Positions 37,698 through 48,000 of a DNA stretch of 64,000 nucleotides are shown piece by piece. The stretch covers positions 1,488,001 to 1,552,000 of the forward strand of contig NZ_CP017194.1 of the NCBI RefSeq assembly GCF_006770265.1, written 5' to 3'. This stretch comes from Lactococcus carnosus. GTDB taxonomy: Bacteria; Bacillota; Bacilli; Lactobacillales; Streptococcaceae. Under the pieces are notes generated by a model. That model was not told the origin of the DNA, searched no databases, and was given only the letters and a program-made list of their open reading frames with translations. The position numbers and the translations under genes were made by a program. The first letter of the stretch is position 1, and every line of letters starts with the position of its first letter.

Positions 37698-38978
37698 ATG
37701 AAAAAGTTAAAATCAATCAAAATTTCTGGGATTAGCCTCCCACTCTATGCTTTCGTTATGATTGTCCTTGCCATCGTCATCAGCTTAGGCAAACTCCCAC
37801 TCAACATGGTTGGGATCACTTTACTTTTAGTTGCCCTAGGACATCTGCTCTACTATATTGGTGAGAAGCTACCGATTATGAATGCCTATCTTGGTGGGGG
37901 ATCTGTATTTACTCTGATAGGGGCAACGCTTCTGTCCACTTTCCACTTAATCCCGGCACATGTTATTGGTGCTGTTGGTAAATTCATGGGTGGTCAATTC
38001 GGCTTTCTGGATTTCTATATCGCAGCGCTTATCTGTGGGTCTATTTTAGGGATGAATCGCAAACTTTTGATTAAAGCATCAACTAAATTTATCCCCGTTG
38101 CTTTGGTCACGATGGTCGTTGGCTTCTTCGCAGTAGGTTTTATGGGCATGTTACTTGGTAAGGGCTTTGCTCACTCTGTTATGTATGTATCGATGCCGAT
38201 GATGGCTGGTGGTATGGGCGCAGGCATCACGCCGCTCTCTCAAATCTACGCATCTGGCCTATTTCATGGCAATCAAACTGCGATTTTCTCTCAATTAGCA
38301 CCAGCAGTTACTTTCGGGAATATTATCGCCATCATCGGCGCATTATCTATCTCAAAAGTATTTGCCAAAACGAAATACAATGGCCATGGTACGCTGATTA
38401 CAGCGACTAAGGAAGAATTAGCTAAACCCAAAATAGTTTTAGATGCCCAACAAATCGGTGTCGGACTCTTGTTTTCCTTCTCTCTTCTCATGGTTGGTAA
38501 TATCCTCAATAACTTTTTCCCAAAAGTGCATGAGTATGCCTTTATGATTATTATTGTCTTCATCATCAAAGCAACTGATACTGTGCCTAAAAAATTAGAA
38601 GATGCTGTGGTAATGTTCAATCAAGTCATCATGACAAATTTGACCCATGCTGTATTAGCTGGTATCGGGTTGGCTTTGATTGACTTAAAAACACTTGCTT
38701 CTGCTTTTACTTGGCAATTTGTCGTCCTTTGTTTGACAAGTGTCATCGCAATGGGGCTTACCAGCTGGTTCCTAGGTCTAGCCCTCGGTATGTATCCCGT
38801 TGAGACCGCAATCGGTGCTGGTATGATCAACAACTCCATGGGTGGTACAGGTAATATCGCAGTATTATCTGCATCTGATCGTATGGAAATGATTGCTTTT
38901 GCACAGATGGCCAATCGGCTATGTGGCGCAATCGTCCTCATCATGGGTGGTATTCTCATCCGATTCTTCTATCACTAA
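37698..38978 (+). CDS. mleP: Malate permease, 2-hydroxycarboxylate transporter (CitS/MleP) family
   Basis: 426 residues with about eleven membrane segments. The 2HCT signatures are present as two reentrant Gly-rich loops, MAGGMGAGITPLSQIYA and GAGMINNSMGGTGNIAVLSASDRM, the latter with the conserved Arg. It exchanges malate for lactate or imports malate with protons, giving a proton motive force with MleS. It lies directly behind mleS and ends before a strong terminator. Confidence 0.95.
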   Translation: MKKLKSIKISGISLPLYAFVMIVLAIVISLGKLPLNMVGITLLLVALGHLLYYIGEKLPIMNAYLGGGSVFTLIGATLLSTFHLIPAHVIGAVGKFMGGQFGFLDFYIAALICGSILGMNRKLLIKASTKFIPVALVTMVVGFFAVGFMGMLLGKGFAHSVMYVSMPMMAGGMGAGITPLSQIYASGLFHGNQTAIFSQLAPAVTFGNIIAIIGALSISKVFAKTKYNGHGTLITATKEELAKPKIVLDAQQIGVGLLFSFSLLMVGNILNNFFPKVHEYAFMIIIVFIIKATDTVPKKLEDAVVMFNQVIMTNLTHAVLAGIGLALIDLKTLASAFTWQFVVLCLTSVIAMGLTSWFLGLALGMYPVETAIGAGMINNSMGGTGNIAVLSASDRMEMIAFAQMANRLCGAIVLIMGGILIRFFYH

Positions 38979-39019
38979 CCACACTTTAGCTTTAACTTAA
39001 GCTTTAACTAGCAACATCG

Positions 39020-39067
39020 AAAAAGTAATGTCTATCATGTTTTACTCTGATCGACATTACTTTTTTT
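39020..39067 (+). terminator. Terminator of the mleS-mleP operon
   Basis: Arms AAAAAGTAATGTC and GACATTACTTTTT pair perfectly and are followed by more T residues. Confidence 0.88.
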
Positions 39068-39185
39068 ATGTTTTAAGAAAACAGAAAAATCGTATTAGTT
39101 TTTCTACTACTGGATATGATGGGCGTGATGACTATCTAATCGTTATTGATATATTGACAGACTTTCTTAAACTTAGCCTTCTATA

Positions 39186-39214
39186 TTGCTAAATTCGGTA
39201 ATATATGCTAGAAT
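39186..39214 (+). promoter_or_regulatory. Promoter of the kup leader
   Basis: TTGCTA (39186-39191) and TAGAAT (39209-39214), spacer 17 bp with an extended TGC before the -10. Transcription would start about 39221, ten bases before the aptamer. Confidence 0.6.
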
Positions 39215-39230
39215 TAGCATACTTTGTTAG

Positions 39231-39368
39231 TTTATGGGGAGTAGCAGCAGTCTTTTTTGACTGGAATGAATCAACATTTACCCGTATGCCTCACAGCATA
39301 CTGGTTCATTCTTAATTTGCCAGACCAAGAAGATAGGTCTATTTTAGGCTTGATTTTCTTGGTTTTTT
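39231..39368 (+). ncRNA. yybP-ykoY type (Mn2+) riboswitch with overlapping terminator, upstream of kup
   Basis: The aptamer (39231-39331) has the class-defining GGGGAGTAGC (39237-39246), a CAGTC/GACTG hairpin, a long stem GAATGAA/TTCATTC whose internal loop carries TCAACA and whose tip is GTATGC/GCATAC, and the closing GCCAGACC. P1 would pair TTTATGG (39231-39237) with CCAAGAA (39325-39331). An intrinsic terminator (39324-39368) uses ACCAAGAA of that same strand with TTCTTGGT and a T tract. Aptamer and terminator therefore exclude each other, giving an ON switch when the ligand binds. Compared from memory with the lactococcal yybP-ykoY structure; not run against a covariance model. Confidence 0.78.
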
Positions 39369-39393
39369 ACTAGCAAAAAATTTGGAGGAAAAC

Positions 39394-41403
39394 ATGTCTA
39401 AAGGAAATCTCAAATCAAAAGCAACACTCGGCGGTGTGCTAGTTGCGACAGGAATTGTTTATGGCGATATTGGTACTAGTCCACTATACGTTATGAAATC
39501 AATCGTCAGTGGGCAGGGTGGGCTACATAATATTTCAGAGTCATTCTTAATCGGATCGGTTTCACTCATTCTTTGGACCCTCACTTTGTTAACAACTTTT
39601 AAGTATGTCTTAATCGCCTTACAAGCAGATAATCATGGTGAAGGTGGTATTTTTTCGCTCTTTACCCTGGTACGTAAGCAAGCTAAGTTTCTGACGATCG
39701 TGGCGATGATTGGGGGTGCAGCATTACTTGCTGATGGGGTCCTGACGCCAGCGATGACCGTGACGACCGCTATAGAAGGACTAAAAGAAATCCCCGCCTT
39801 TACATCGGTATTCGGCAACAGTCAAACTGTCATCGTGGTCATTACTTTAGCAATCATTACCCTACTATTTTTCATACAGCGCTTTGGCACAGATAAAATC
39901 GGTAAAGTGTTTGGCCCAATCATGTTCCTATGGTTTACTTTTATCGGCCTTATTGGGCTGGCAAATATGATGTCTAATTTGAATGTGCTTCGTGCCATTA
40001 ATCCTTACTACGCCTTTCATGTCTTATTTAGTGCTGACAATAAGGCTGGCCTATTAATCTTAGGTAGTGTATTTTTGGCTACAACAGGAGCAGAAGCCTT
40101 ATATTCAGATTTAGGACATGTTGGCAAGTATAATATCTATGCCAGCTGGCCTTATATCAAAATCAGCTTATTACTCAGCTACTTTGGACAGGCAGCCTTC
40201 CTATTGAGAGCCAAGGAATTGCCAAACTATCACTTAATGGATGATTTCAATCCCTTTTTCAATATGATTCCAGATAGCTTAATGCTAGTTAGCGTTATTT
40301 TTGCCAGTGTTGCTGCAATCATCGCTTCACAAGCGCTGATTACTGGCGCATTTACGCTCGTTTCAGAAGCTATGAAACTCCGTCTACTCCCCAAATTAAA
40401 AATTCTCTACCCTGGTAATACACGTGGACAGATGTATCTGCCCCTAGTGAATGCCTTATTATGGATACTCACCAGTTTAGTCGTGATCATTTTTAAAACC
40501 AGTCACAAAATGGAATCAGCTTATGGTCTAGCCATCACGGTTACCATGCTGATGACCACCATTTTATTGCATTATTTCTTAAAGATAAATCATTGGAACA
40601 GAATCGTATCCAACATCACCATTCTCTTGTTCTTAACGATTGAAACGATCTTTTTCATGTCAAGTCTAGCTAAGTTTTTCAATGGTGGTTATATTGCCAT
40701 TTTAATTGCCATCGCCATATTGAGTGTCATGTATATCTGGGAAAAGGGGAATATCATTCAAGAAAATATGTTGAAGACCCTAGATTTGACGGATTATGTC
40801 GAGCAAATTAGACAATTAAAATATGATCGCAACTATGATTTATATCAAACGAACTTGGTCTATCTGACAACCCATATGAAGGGAGATCGGATTGAAGAAG
40901 GCATCATCTATTCTATTTTAGACAAACATCCAAAAAAAGCTTCCGTCTATTGGTTTGTCAATATTGAAGTGACAGATGAACCTTACACCAAAGAATATAC
41001 GGTTGACATGATGGACACTGATTTTATTGTCATCATAAAACTCTACTTAGGCTTCCGAGTGAAACAAGATATTAATATTTATATCAATCATATCGTAAAA
41101 TCACTCATTGCTGATGGTGACTTACAAGCCCAGTATCAAAAATATTCGATCAAACCAGGTCGTAATATCGGTGACTTCCAGTATGTGCTCATTCAAGAAA
41201 GGCTGTCAAATCACCTAGACATGTCTAAATTTGATAGACAAATCATGCAAGCTAAACTCTTTATCAAACGCTTTACCACAACACCTGATAAATGGTTTGG
41301 ACTTGAATTTAGTGATACAACTTACGAAGTCGTCCCCTTAATGATTGGTAAGGATCCTGAAATACAGTTAATCAAACGTCAAACTGAAACGCTGCAACCT
41401 TAA
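39394..41403 (+). CDS. kup: Potassium uptake protein Kup
   Basis: 669 residues from ATG 39394, chosen for GGAGG 6 bases upstream. KUP/HAK family: ATGIVYGDIGTSPLYV near the N terminus, ALQADNHGEGGIFSLFTL with conserved acidic residues, ADGVLTPAMTVTTAIEGL, TTGAEALYSDLGHVGKYNI, about twelve membrane segments and a cytosolic C-terminal domain (about 430-669). Imports K+ with protons. The gene sits behind a manganese-type riboswitch, unusual for a K+ transporter, and faces the c-di-AMP synthase operon; Kup proteins of Lactococcus are inhibited by c-di-AMP (established). Confidence 0.96.
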   Translation: MSKGNLKSKATLGGVLVATGIVYGDIGTSPLYVMKSIVSGQGGLHNISESFLIGSVSLILWTLTLLTTFKYVLIALQADNHGEGGIFSLFTLVRKQAKFLTIVAMIGGAALLADGVLTPAMTVTTAIEGLKEIPAFTSVFGNSQTVIVVITLAIITLLFFIQRFGTDKIGKVFGPIMFLWFTFIGLIGLANMMSNLNVLRAINPYYAFHVLFSADNKAGLLILGSVFLATTGAEALYSDLGHVGKYNIYASWPYIKISLLLSYFGQAAFLLRAKELPNYHLMDDFNPFFNMIPDSLMLVSVIFASVAAIIASQALITGAFTLVSEAMKLRLLPKLKILYPGNTRGQMYLPLVNALLWILTSLVVIIFKTSHKMESAYGLAITVTMLMTTILLHYFLKINHWNRIVSNITILLFLTIETIFFMSSLAKFFNGGYIAILIAIAILSVMYIWEKGNIIQENMLKTLDLTDYVEQIRQLKYDRNYDLYQTNLVYLTTHMKGDRIEEGIIYSILDKHPKKASVYWFVNIEVTDEPYTKEYTVDMMDTDFIVIIKLYLGFRVKQDINIYINHIVKSLIADGDLQAQYQKYSIKPGRNIGDFQYVLIQERLSNHLDMSKFDRQIMQAKLFIKRFTTTPDKWFGLEFSDTTYEVVPLMIGKDPEIQLIKRQTETLQP

Positions 41404-41415
41404 AAAATTTGATCG

Positions 41416-41468
41416 CATAAAACCGCATGATATAGGCCTCTAAGAGACCTATATCAAGCGGTTTTATG
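41416..41468. terminator. Bidirectional terminator between kup and glmM
   Basis: Long stem of CATAAAACCGC-TGATATAGG paired with CCTATATCA-GCGGTTTTATG, with a few mismatches; serves the convergent genes. Confidence 0.82.
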
Positions 41469-41486
41469 TGTTGTGCAAAGCATAAG

Positions 41487-42842
41487 TTAATCTATACCGA
41501 TTTCGGCACTGACGACGGCTACGATGGTGTCAACATAGTCGTTCACTTCTTCATCAGTTGGTGCTTCAGCCATCACACGTAAGAGTGGCTCTGTACCGCT
41601 TGGGCGAACGAGGATACGGCCATTTCCTGCCATCTTCTCTTCCATTTCTCCAATAACAGCAGCGATAGCCGGTACTTCCATGGCCTTAGCTTTCATGCTA
41701 TTTTCAACACGAACATTGACTAATTTTTGTGGGTAAATCTTAACTTCACTGGCTAATTCAGATAATTTTTTACCCGTTTCACGCATCACGTTCACCAATA
41801 ATATCGCTGATGCTTGACCGTCTCCAGTTGTGTTATTGTCCAGATAGATAATATGTCCTGACTGTTCACCACCAAAATTATAGCCATTTTGCTTCATTTC
41901 TTCAACAACATAGCGATCACCAACGCCAGTAATCACCGTATTGATGTTAGCTGTCTCTAATGCCTTATGGAAGCCTAAATTAGACATAACGGTGGTGACG
42001 ACAGTGTCTTTGGTCAACAATCCCTTATCTTGTAAGTATTTACCGATGATAAACATAATCTTATCACCATCAACAATGGCACCCGTTTCATCTACCGCAA
42101 TTAAGCGATCGCCATCGCCATCGAAAGCTAAGCCTAAATCTGAATGCGTTTCAAGTACTTCTTTAGCAAGGTTTTCTGGGTGAGTTGAGCCAACACCTAA
42201 ATTAATATTCAAGCCATCAGGTGTTTCACCAATCACATGGATGTCTGCAGATAAATCACTGAAAACAGTTCTTGCACTCGTACAAGTTGCCCCATTCGCC
42301 GTGTCTAAGGTGATTTTGAAGCCTTCAAAACTACCATCTGCAGTATTTTTTAGAAACTCATCATACTTTCGAACAGCCTCAGCATAATCATGCAAGACAC
42401 CTAAGCCTTGAGCAGAAGGTCGAGGTAGTGCATCTATTTCAGCGTCAAGCAAGGCTTCAATTTCAAGCTCTTGGCTATCTGCCAATTTAAACCCGTCTCC
42501 TCCAAAAAATTTAATGCCATTGTCTAAAGCAGGATTGTGGCTGGCAGAAATCATAACACCAGCAGAAACTGAATCTTTTTTCACTAGATAAGCAACACCA
42601 GGTGTCGCAATAACGCCTAAGTCAAATACTTCTATACCAACACTTAAAAGCCCTGAAATCAAAGATGTGCCTAGCATCTGACCTGAAATCCTTGTATCTC
42701 TTGCGACATATACTTTTGGTGTCTCAATCTCATGCTGAGATAGCACATACCCACCAAAGCGACCAAGTTTAAAAGCCATTTCTGGTGTTAAGTCAACATT
42801 TGCTTCGCCACGAACACCATCAGTTCCAAAATACTTACCCAT
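41487..42842 (-). CDS. glmM: Phosphoglucosamine mutase
   Basis: Converts glucosamine 6-phosphate to glucosamine 1-phosphate for cell-wall precursor synthesis. 451 residues: [12 protein letters not shown] at the N terminus, VMISASHNP with phospho-Ser101, metal loop AFDGDGDRL near residue 240, GGEQSGHII and [12 protein letters not shown] at the C terminus. It is the last gene of the conserved cdaA-cdaR-glmM operon. GlmM is reported to bind and inhibit CdaA in Lactococcus and Bacillus. A 165-bp gap without a clear signal separates it from cdaR. Confidence 0.97.
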   Translation of the reverse strand: MGKYFGTDGVRGEANVDLTPEMAFKLGRFGGYVLSQHEIETPKVYVARDTRISGQMLGTSLISGLLSVGIEVFDLGVIATPGVAYLVKKDSVSAGVMISASHNPALDNGIKFFGGDGFKLADSQELEIEALLDAEIDALPRPSAQGLGVLHDYAEAVRKYDEFLKNTADGSFEGFKITLDTANGATCTSARTVFSDLSADIHVIGETPDGLNINLGVGSTHPENLAKEVLETHSDLGLAFDGDGDRLIAVDETGAIVDGDKIMFIIGKYLQDKGLLTKDTVVTTVMSNLGFHKALETANINTVITGVGDRYVVEEMKQNGYNFGGEQSGHIIYLDNNTTGDGQASAILLVNVMRETGKKLSELASEVKIYPQKLVNVRVENSMKAKAMEVPAIAAVIGEMEEKMAGNGRILVRPSGTEPLLRVMAEAPTDEEVNDYVDTIVAVVSAEIGID

Positions 42843-43007
42843 TATTATCTCTTTTCAATTGTTTAGTTAATTAGCATGACACAAGAAAATTAGTGCAAAT
42901 GAGCTGCACTAGTTTCACTATAGCCCTAAATTTCAAGTACTGGTTTTACGCATTTACCTACCATAAAATCAGTTATCTAATTTTTTCTTCATTTAACCTA
43001 TTATAAC

Positions 43008-43967
43008 TTATTTTTTAGTTGGTGTCACTGTTACCTCTATTTGATTTGGTGAGGTCGTTATATTGTCTGCAGAAAGTGGTACCTTAATCACGGTTTCTTT
43101 AGTAATATCAGTCACATCGATATTAGCCGTGATATTGGAAATATTATCAATATATTTTTGCTCACCTGAAATGGTTACAGTATCTTTTGCTAGTTTAAAG
43201 GCGTAGTCTTTTATTGAACTATCTTTTTTACCCGTAATTTGACCAACAACAGGTACCGTCTTATTTGGTAAGCCAACATCAACTTGCATCTTCACAAAAG
43301 TTGGCGATAACTTAGTTGGTAAAACCTTACCTGAACTATCTACTGCTCTTAAATAGACTTTCCCCGAAAAATTATTATTCAGCATGACATCACTAGGCAA
43401 TACGGCTTCAACTCTAGCAATTTGTGTGATAATAGAGGCACCAGAAGTGACTTTAACCGTTTTCTTATCCGTACTGATTCCTGTTAATTTATAGCCTTCT
43501 GGTAATTGTTTCTCCGAAACAACCGGTGTAATATCGAATGTTTTACTTGCTTTTTTCTCTATCGTAACTGAGATATTACCTGGATCAACCTGCGCATTAA
43601 CCCCTGTTGCCAACTCAACAACTCGAATCGGTACCTCAGCTGTCCCTTCTTTGGCTTTACTCAAGTCCGCTACTAGGTGAAAACTTCTTGTATCTGGCGT
43701 TTTTTCAGCTGTCAGCCGAACCTGATTATAGGACGTTAGATAAACATTAGCAGTGCCGTCATAACCTGAGACAAAGTAACGTTCATTGTCATATTTCAAG
43801 TCAATCGGCATATCATAAATTGTTGTAGAATGTGTTTCTGATGTATTGTTACGATCACTTGAATTTTTTAATAAGACGGTATTTGCATTAAAAAATAAAA
43901 TAATCGCAAAGAATATACTGATTAAAATATAAATGACTTTAGAGGACAAAAAATCTTTATTTTTCAT
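43008..43967 (-). CDS. cdaR: CdaR (YbbR-domain regulator of diadenylate cyclase)
   Basis: 319 residues from ATG 43967 (MKNKDFLSSKVIYI), chosen because AGAGG stands before it; the longer frame would reach deeper into cdaA. One N-terminal membrane segment (about 10-30) is followed by extracellular YbbR repeats (about 40-320), visible as repeated patterns of the VPVRVVELATG / VPVVGQITG type. CdaR modulates CdaA activity at the membrane. Its start overlaps the end of cdaA by 11 bp, so the two are co-translated. Confidence 0.92.
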   Translation of the reverse strand: MKNKDFLSSKVIYILISIFFAIILFFNANTVLLKNSSDRNNTSETHSTTIYDMPIDLKYDNERYFVSGYDGTANVYLTSYNQVRLTAEKTPDTRSFHLVADLSKAKEGTAEVPIRVVELATGVNAQVDPGNISVTIEKKASKTFDITPVVSEKQLPEGYKLTGISTDKKTVKVTSGASIITQIARVEAVLPSDVMLNNNFSGKVYLRAVDSSGKVLPTKLSPTFVKMQVDVGLPNKTVPVVGQITGKKDSSIKDYAFKLAKDTVTISGEQKYIDNISNITANIDVTDITKETVIKVPLSADNITTSPNQIEVTVTPTKK

Positions 43968-44844
43968 TTCCCTTACCTCTCTTTGCAAGTAATTTAGTCA
44001 GAAGACTCGTTGTTTTTTTAGATGTGGCCGTATCCTCTAGATGCTTAATCAGAAAATCATGAAACTCACTTTTTGATAAGTCTGAATAGAACTCACCATT
44101 TTCTGTAATTGACATACCACCTGTCTCTTCGGAAACGATCAGCGTGATGGCATCAGAAACTTCTGATATACCGATAGCAGCACGATGTCGCGTCCCAAAT
44201 TCTTTAGAAATTTTACCATCTTCTGTTAAGGGAAGATAGGCTGATGTCACCGCAATTTTATCGCCTTGAACAATGACTGCCCCATCATGGAGCGGTGTAT
44301 TCGGAATAAAGATATTAATCAAGAGCTCTGCTGAGATATCTGCATCCAGTTTAATACCTGTCGATACAAATTCTTCTAATGTCTGTGACTGTTCGATCAC
44401 AATCAAAGCACCAATTTTGCGCTCACTCATATAATAAAATGCTTTTTCATAAGCCTTAATATAGCTAGTGCGCTTTACATTACGCTCTGACGATCCTAAA
44501 TTAAGTAAATTAGTCGTCCGGCCAAGACTCTCAAGACCACGACGAATCTCGGGTTGAAAGATGATGACCGCAGCAATCACCCCATAGGTAACAACTTGAT
44601 TGAGTAACCACTCGAAAGTCCCTAACCCTAGCCAACCGCTGACAACTTTAAGCATGATAAATAAGAGGACACCGCGCACTAATGTCATCATTTTAGTGCC
44701 TTGGACACTCCTTAAGGCCTTATAAATTAAGAAAGTAATCAAGGAAATATCCGCAACAGCGATAAATAGTCGCCATGGGGTTAAATTCAATTGAATTATT
44801 TCCTGCCAATACTGTAAATTAAAAATCTGATTGAAATCATTCAT
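43957..44844 (-). CDS. cdaA: Diadenylate cyclase CdaA
   Basis: Makes c-di-AMP from two ATP. 295 residues with three N-terminal membrane segments (about 25-45, 55-75, 80-97) and the DAC domain (about 110-270): DGA at 187-189 in PLHDGAVIVQGD, and RHR at 219-221 in GTRHRAAIGISE. Both motifs are intact. The ATG lacks a ribosome-binding site and lies only 6 bases after an extended -10 element, suggesting a leaderless mRNA. c-di-AMP controls K+ uptake, including Kup, whose gene is convergent. Confidence 0.96.
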   Translation of the reverse strand: MNDFNQIFNLQYWQEIIQLNLTPWRLFIAVADISLITFLIYKALRSVQGTKMMTLVRGVLLFIMLKVVSGWLGLGTFEWLLNQVVTYGVIAAVIIFQPEIRRGLESLGRTTNLLNLGSSERNVKRTSYIKAYEKAFYYMSERKIGALIVIEQSQTLEEFVSTGIKLDADISAELLINIFIPNTPLHDGAVIVQGDKIAVTSAYLPLTEDGKISKEFGTRHRAAIGISEVSDAITLIVSEETGGMSITENGEFYSDLSKSEFHDFLIKHLEDTATSKKTTSLLTKLLAKRGKGNEK

Positions 44845-44850
44845 GTTTTT

Positions 44851-44859
44851 ATTCTACCA
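44851..44859 (-). promoter_or_regulatory. Extended -10 element giving a possibly leaderless cdaA transcript
   Basis: Minus-strand TGGTAGAAT; the -10 hexamer (44851-44856) ends 6 bases before the ATG, so the transcript would begin at or next to the start codon. No GGAGG-like site is present. Confidence 0.5.
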
Positions 44860-44976
44860 TTTTTGCCACTTTTTATCAGGAGAGAATACTGATAATTTTC
44901 TAAGGATACCTATCTAGACCTATCTGTTTAGCCTAAAATCAGATGTTTACAAGCCAGTAAACATGTTTAGATAAGC

Positions 44977-45016
44977 AAAAAAACATTGGTGTACATCACT
45001 GTTACCAATGTTTTTT
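44977..45016 (-). terminator. Terminator after the pyruvate:flavodoxin oxidoreductase gene
   Basis: Arms AAAAAACATTGGT and ACCAATGTTTTTT pair perfectly, with T-rich ends on both strands. Confidence 0.85.
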
Positions 45017-45025
45017 ATAGGGTAT

Positions 45026-48000
45026 CTAGTTCACTTCACGTTTTGCAGCACGTTCTGCACGTCTGGCAGCACGACGTGCTTCTGCCTGAGGATCTTTTTC
45101 TCGTTTTGGTCGTTCTGCCGTGATAGCCCCAACCTCAACGACCTGCTCACCTTTAGCCTTGGCTTCTTTGGCTAAAAATTTGTCTAAATCTCCAGAAATT
45201 CTGGCATAGCGGACAAATTTTCGGCGTGCATCAGCTGTTGTCTTATCAAACAAGGCTTGTGCAGCATCAGGTTTAATCCTTTTTAGACTAGCAAATCGGA
45301 CCTGTTGGGTCATAAAGTCAGTCATCTTATCAAAATCAGGTTTTTTATAATCCAGCGTTAATGGATTTTTACCTATATCTTCTAAATTAGGATTATAGCG
45401 GTATAACTGCCAATAACCTGACTCAACTGCTTCCTTGGCCTCACGTAATGTCTCAGACATACCACCACGCAACCCATGCGAAATACAGGGTGTATAGGCG
45501 ATAATAATAGAGGGGCCATTATGACGTTCTGCTTCTTCAAATGCTTTGATTGTTTGCATTTTATTGGCACCTGATGCGATTTGTGCGACATAAACATTTC
45601 CATAGGTCATGGCCATGAAACCTAGATCTTTCTTAGCAGCTGTTTTACCTGCAGCTGAGAATTTTTCAATCGCTGATCGTGGTGTCCCTTTAGAGACTTG
45701 ACCACCAGTGTTAGCATAGACTTCATTATCCATGACAAGCATATTAACATCTGCGCCACTTGCAATGACATGGTCGATTCCACCAAAGCCAATATCATAG
45801 GCCCAACCATCGCCACCAATCATCCACTGTGTCGGTTTGACAAATTGGTCTTGTCGTGCTCGGATACTGTCGAACTCAGGACCAAGTTCTGATAGCACAT
45901 GCTTGAGCTTTTCTGCACGTTGTCGTGTCCCATCAGACATATCTTTATGGTCGATCCAGTCTTGGATCAAGGCTGCTATTTCTGCAGGCACTACTGTATC
46001 AGACAGCAAGGTCGTCAAATCTTTGGCTAACTTATTACGGCGTGCTTGAGAGGCTAGCCACATACCATAGCCAAACTCTGCATTATCTTCTAGTAGTGAG
46101 TTTGACCAGGCTGGACCTTGTCCTGCATCATTGGTCGTATAAGGGCTAACTGGTGCAGCGCCTCCCCAAATAGAAGAACATCCTGTCGCATTAGCAATCA
46201 TCATCCGATCACCAAACATCTGTGTTAGCAACTTGACATAAGGTGTTTCACCACAGCCGGCACAGGCACCTGAAAACTCAAGTAACGGGGTATTAAACTG
46301 TGAACCGATGACCGAATTCGCTTTGGCAGGATTGGCCTTGGTCTTCAGGGTCATAGAGAAGGCCCAGTTTGCTGCCTCAGCCCTGACTTCTTCGTAGGGT
46401 TTCATCTCTAGCGCCTTACCTTTTGCTGGACACGCTTCTACACAAAGACCACATCCTGTACAGTCCTCAACAGAGACCTGAATCCGATACATGAGGCCAT
46501 CAGCACCCCTGTAATCTTTAACAAGGTACCCTTCTGGTGCTTCATTCATTTCGTCTTCGTCTAAAAGGAAAGGGCGAATAGCTGCATGTGGACAGACAAA
46601 ACTACAGTCATTACACATGGTACATTTGTCCACATCCCAAATAGGGACTTCTAAGGCAACCCCACGTTTTTCATAGGCTGTTGTTCCGAGCGGCATACGA
46701 CCATCTGTCATCTCATTTGCCATCAAATCACCAACTGATAGACCATCGCCTTCCTGGGCATTGACATTGTTAACGATCTCAAATACATATTTAGTTGTCG
46801 GTTTCCCATCCACTTTTACAGCTTCTGGATCCTTGGCCGTCGCCCAATTCTCTGGTACAATCACGCGATGCAAGCCATCAACTGCTAAGTCCATAGCCTG
46901 CCAGTTTTGTTCAACGATTTTCATCGATTTTCTGGCATAACTATCATGGGCATCCTTTTTCAGAATACTAAATACATCGTCAAATGGCATGATTGCTGAT
47001 AGCTTAAAGAAGCCTACTTGCATGGCTGTGTTGATCCTGCGACCCAGCCCTGCTTTACCTGCTATTTCTACAGCATTCATCGTGTAAAACTGAATGTCAT
47101 TTTCCGCGATATAGCGTTTCACTCGACTTGGTAAATGATGCCCGAGTTGTTCATCAGTCCAGACTGTATTTAATAAGAAAGTGCCACCTTTTTTCAAGCC
47201 TTTAAGCACATCATACTGGTGGACATAGCTTGCGGTAGATAGACTAACAAAGTCAGCATGTTGAATCATATACGTTGATTTGATTGGTGTGTCGCCAAAA
47301 CGCAGATGACTCACTGTCAACCCACCAGATTTTTTAGAATCATAGGAGAAAGCGCCTTGCACGTATTTTTCAGTATGATTACCAATAATTTTGATGGCAG
47401 ATTTATTGGCGCCAACTGTCCCATCAGACCCAAATCCCCAGAATTTAGCTTGGAAAGTTGAACTTGGTGTTAAATCAAGCGAGTGACCAGGATCAAGTGA
47501 GAGATTGGTCACATCATCCGTAATCCCAATCGTAAATTGTTTTTTAGGTGTTGGCTTAAGCAACTCATCAAAAACTGATACAATCTGGTTTGGTGTCGTG
47601 TCTTTAGAGCCGATACCGTAGCGCCCACCAATTACTGTCAACTCTCTTGCTTGGTCAAAAAGAACAGATTTGACATCTAGATAAAGCGGTTCTCCATCAG
47701 CACCAGGTTCTTTAGTCCGATCCAGAACGGCGATTTTTGTCACGGTTTTAGGTAACTTGTCCAGGAAATTTTGGCTAGGAAATGGGCGATATAAGTGAAT
47801 ATTCAAGAAGCCAACTTTACGGCCTTGTGCGTTTAAATGGGCAACAGTTTGCTCGATTGTTTCACCGACTGATCCGATAGAGACGATGACTTCACTAGCA
47901 TCTGCTGCGCCATAATAATTGACTAGATCATAGTCAGTACCACGTAGCGCATTGATTTTACCCATATATTTTTGAACGATGGCTGGGACTTTTTCATAGT

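Noticed and set aside
38621-38959. 112-residue minus-strand frame inside mleP
   Set aside because: Antisense to a well-defined transporter gene, no ribosome-binding site; a shadow of the hydrophobic codons.
39231-39368. c-di-AMP (ydaO/yuaA) riboswitch before kup
   Set aside because: This was the first thought because c-di-AMP riboswitches often control K+ transporters. The conserved motifs seen (GGGGAGTAGC, TCAACA, GCCAGACC) are those of yybP-ykoY, not of ydaO.
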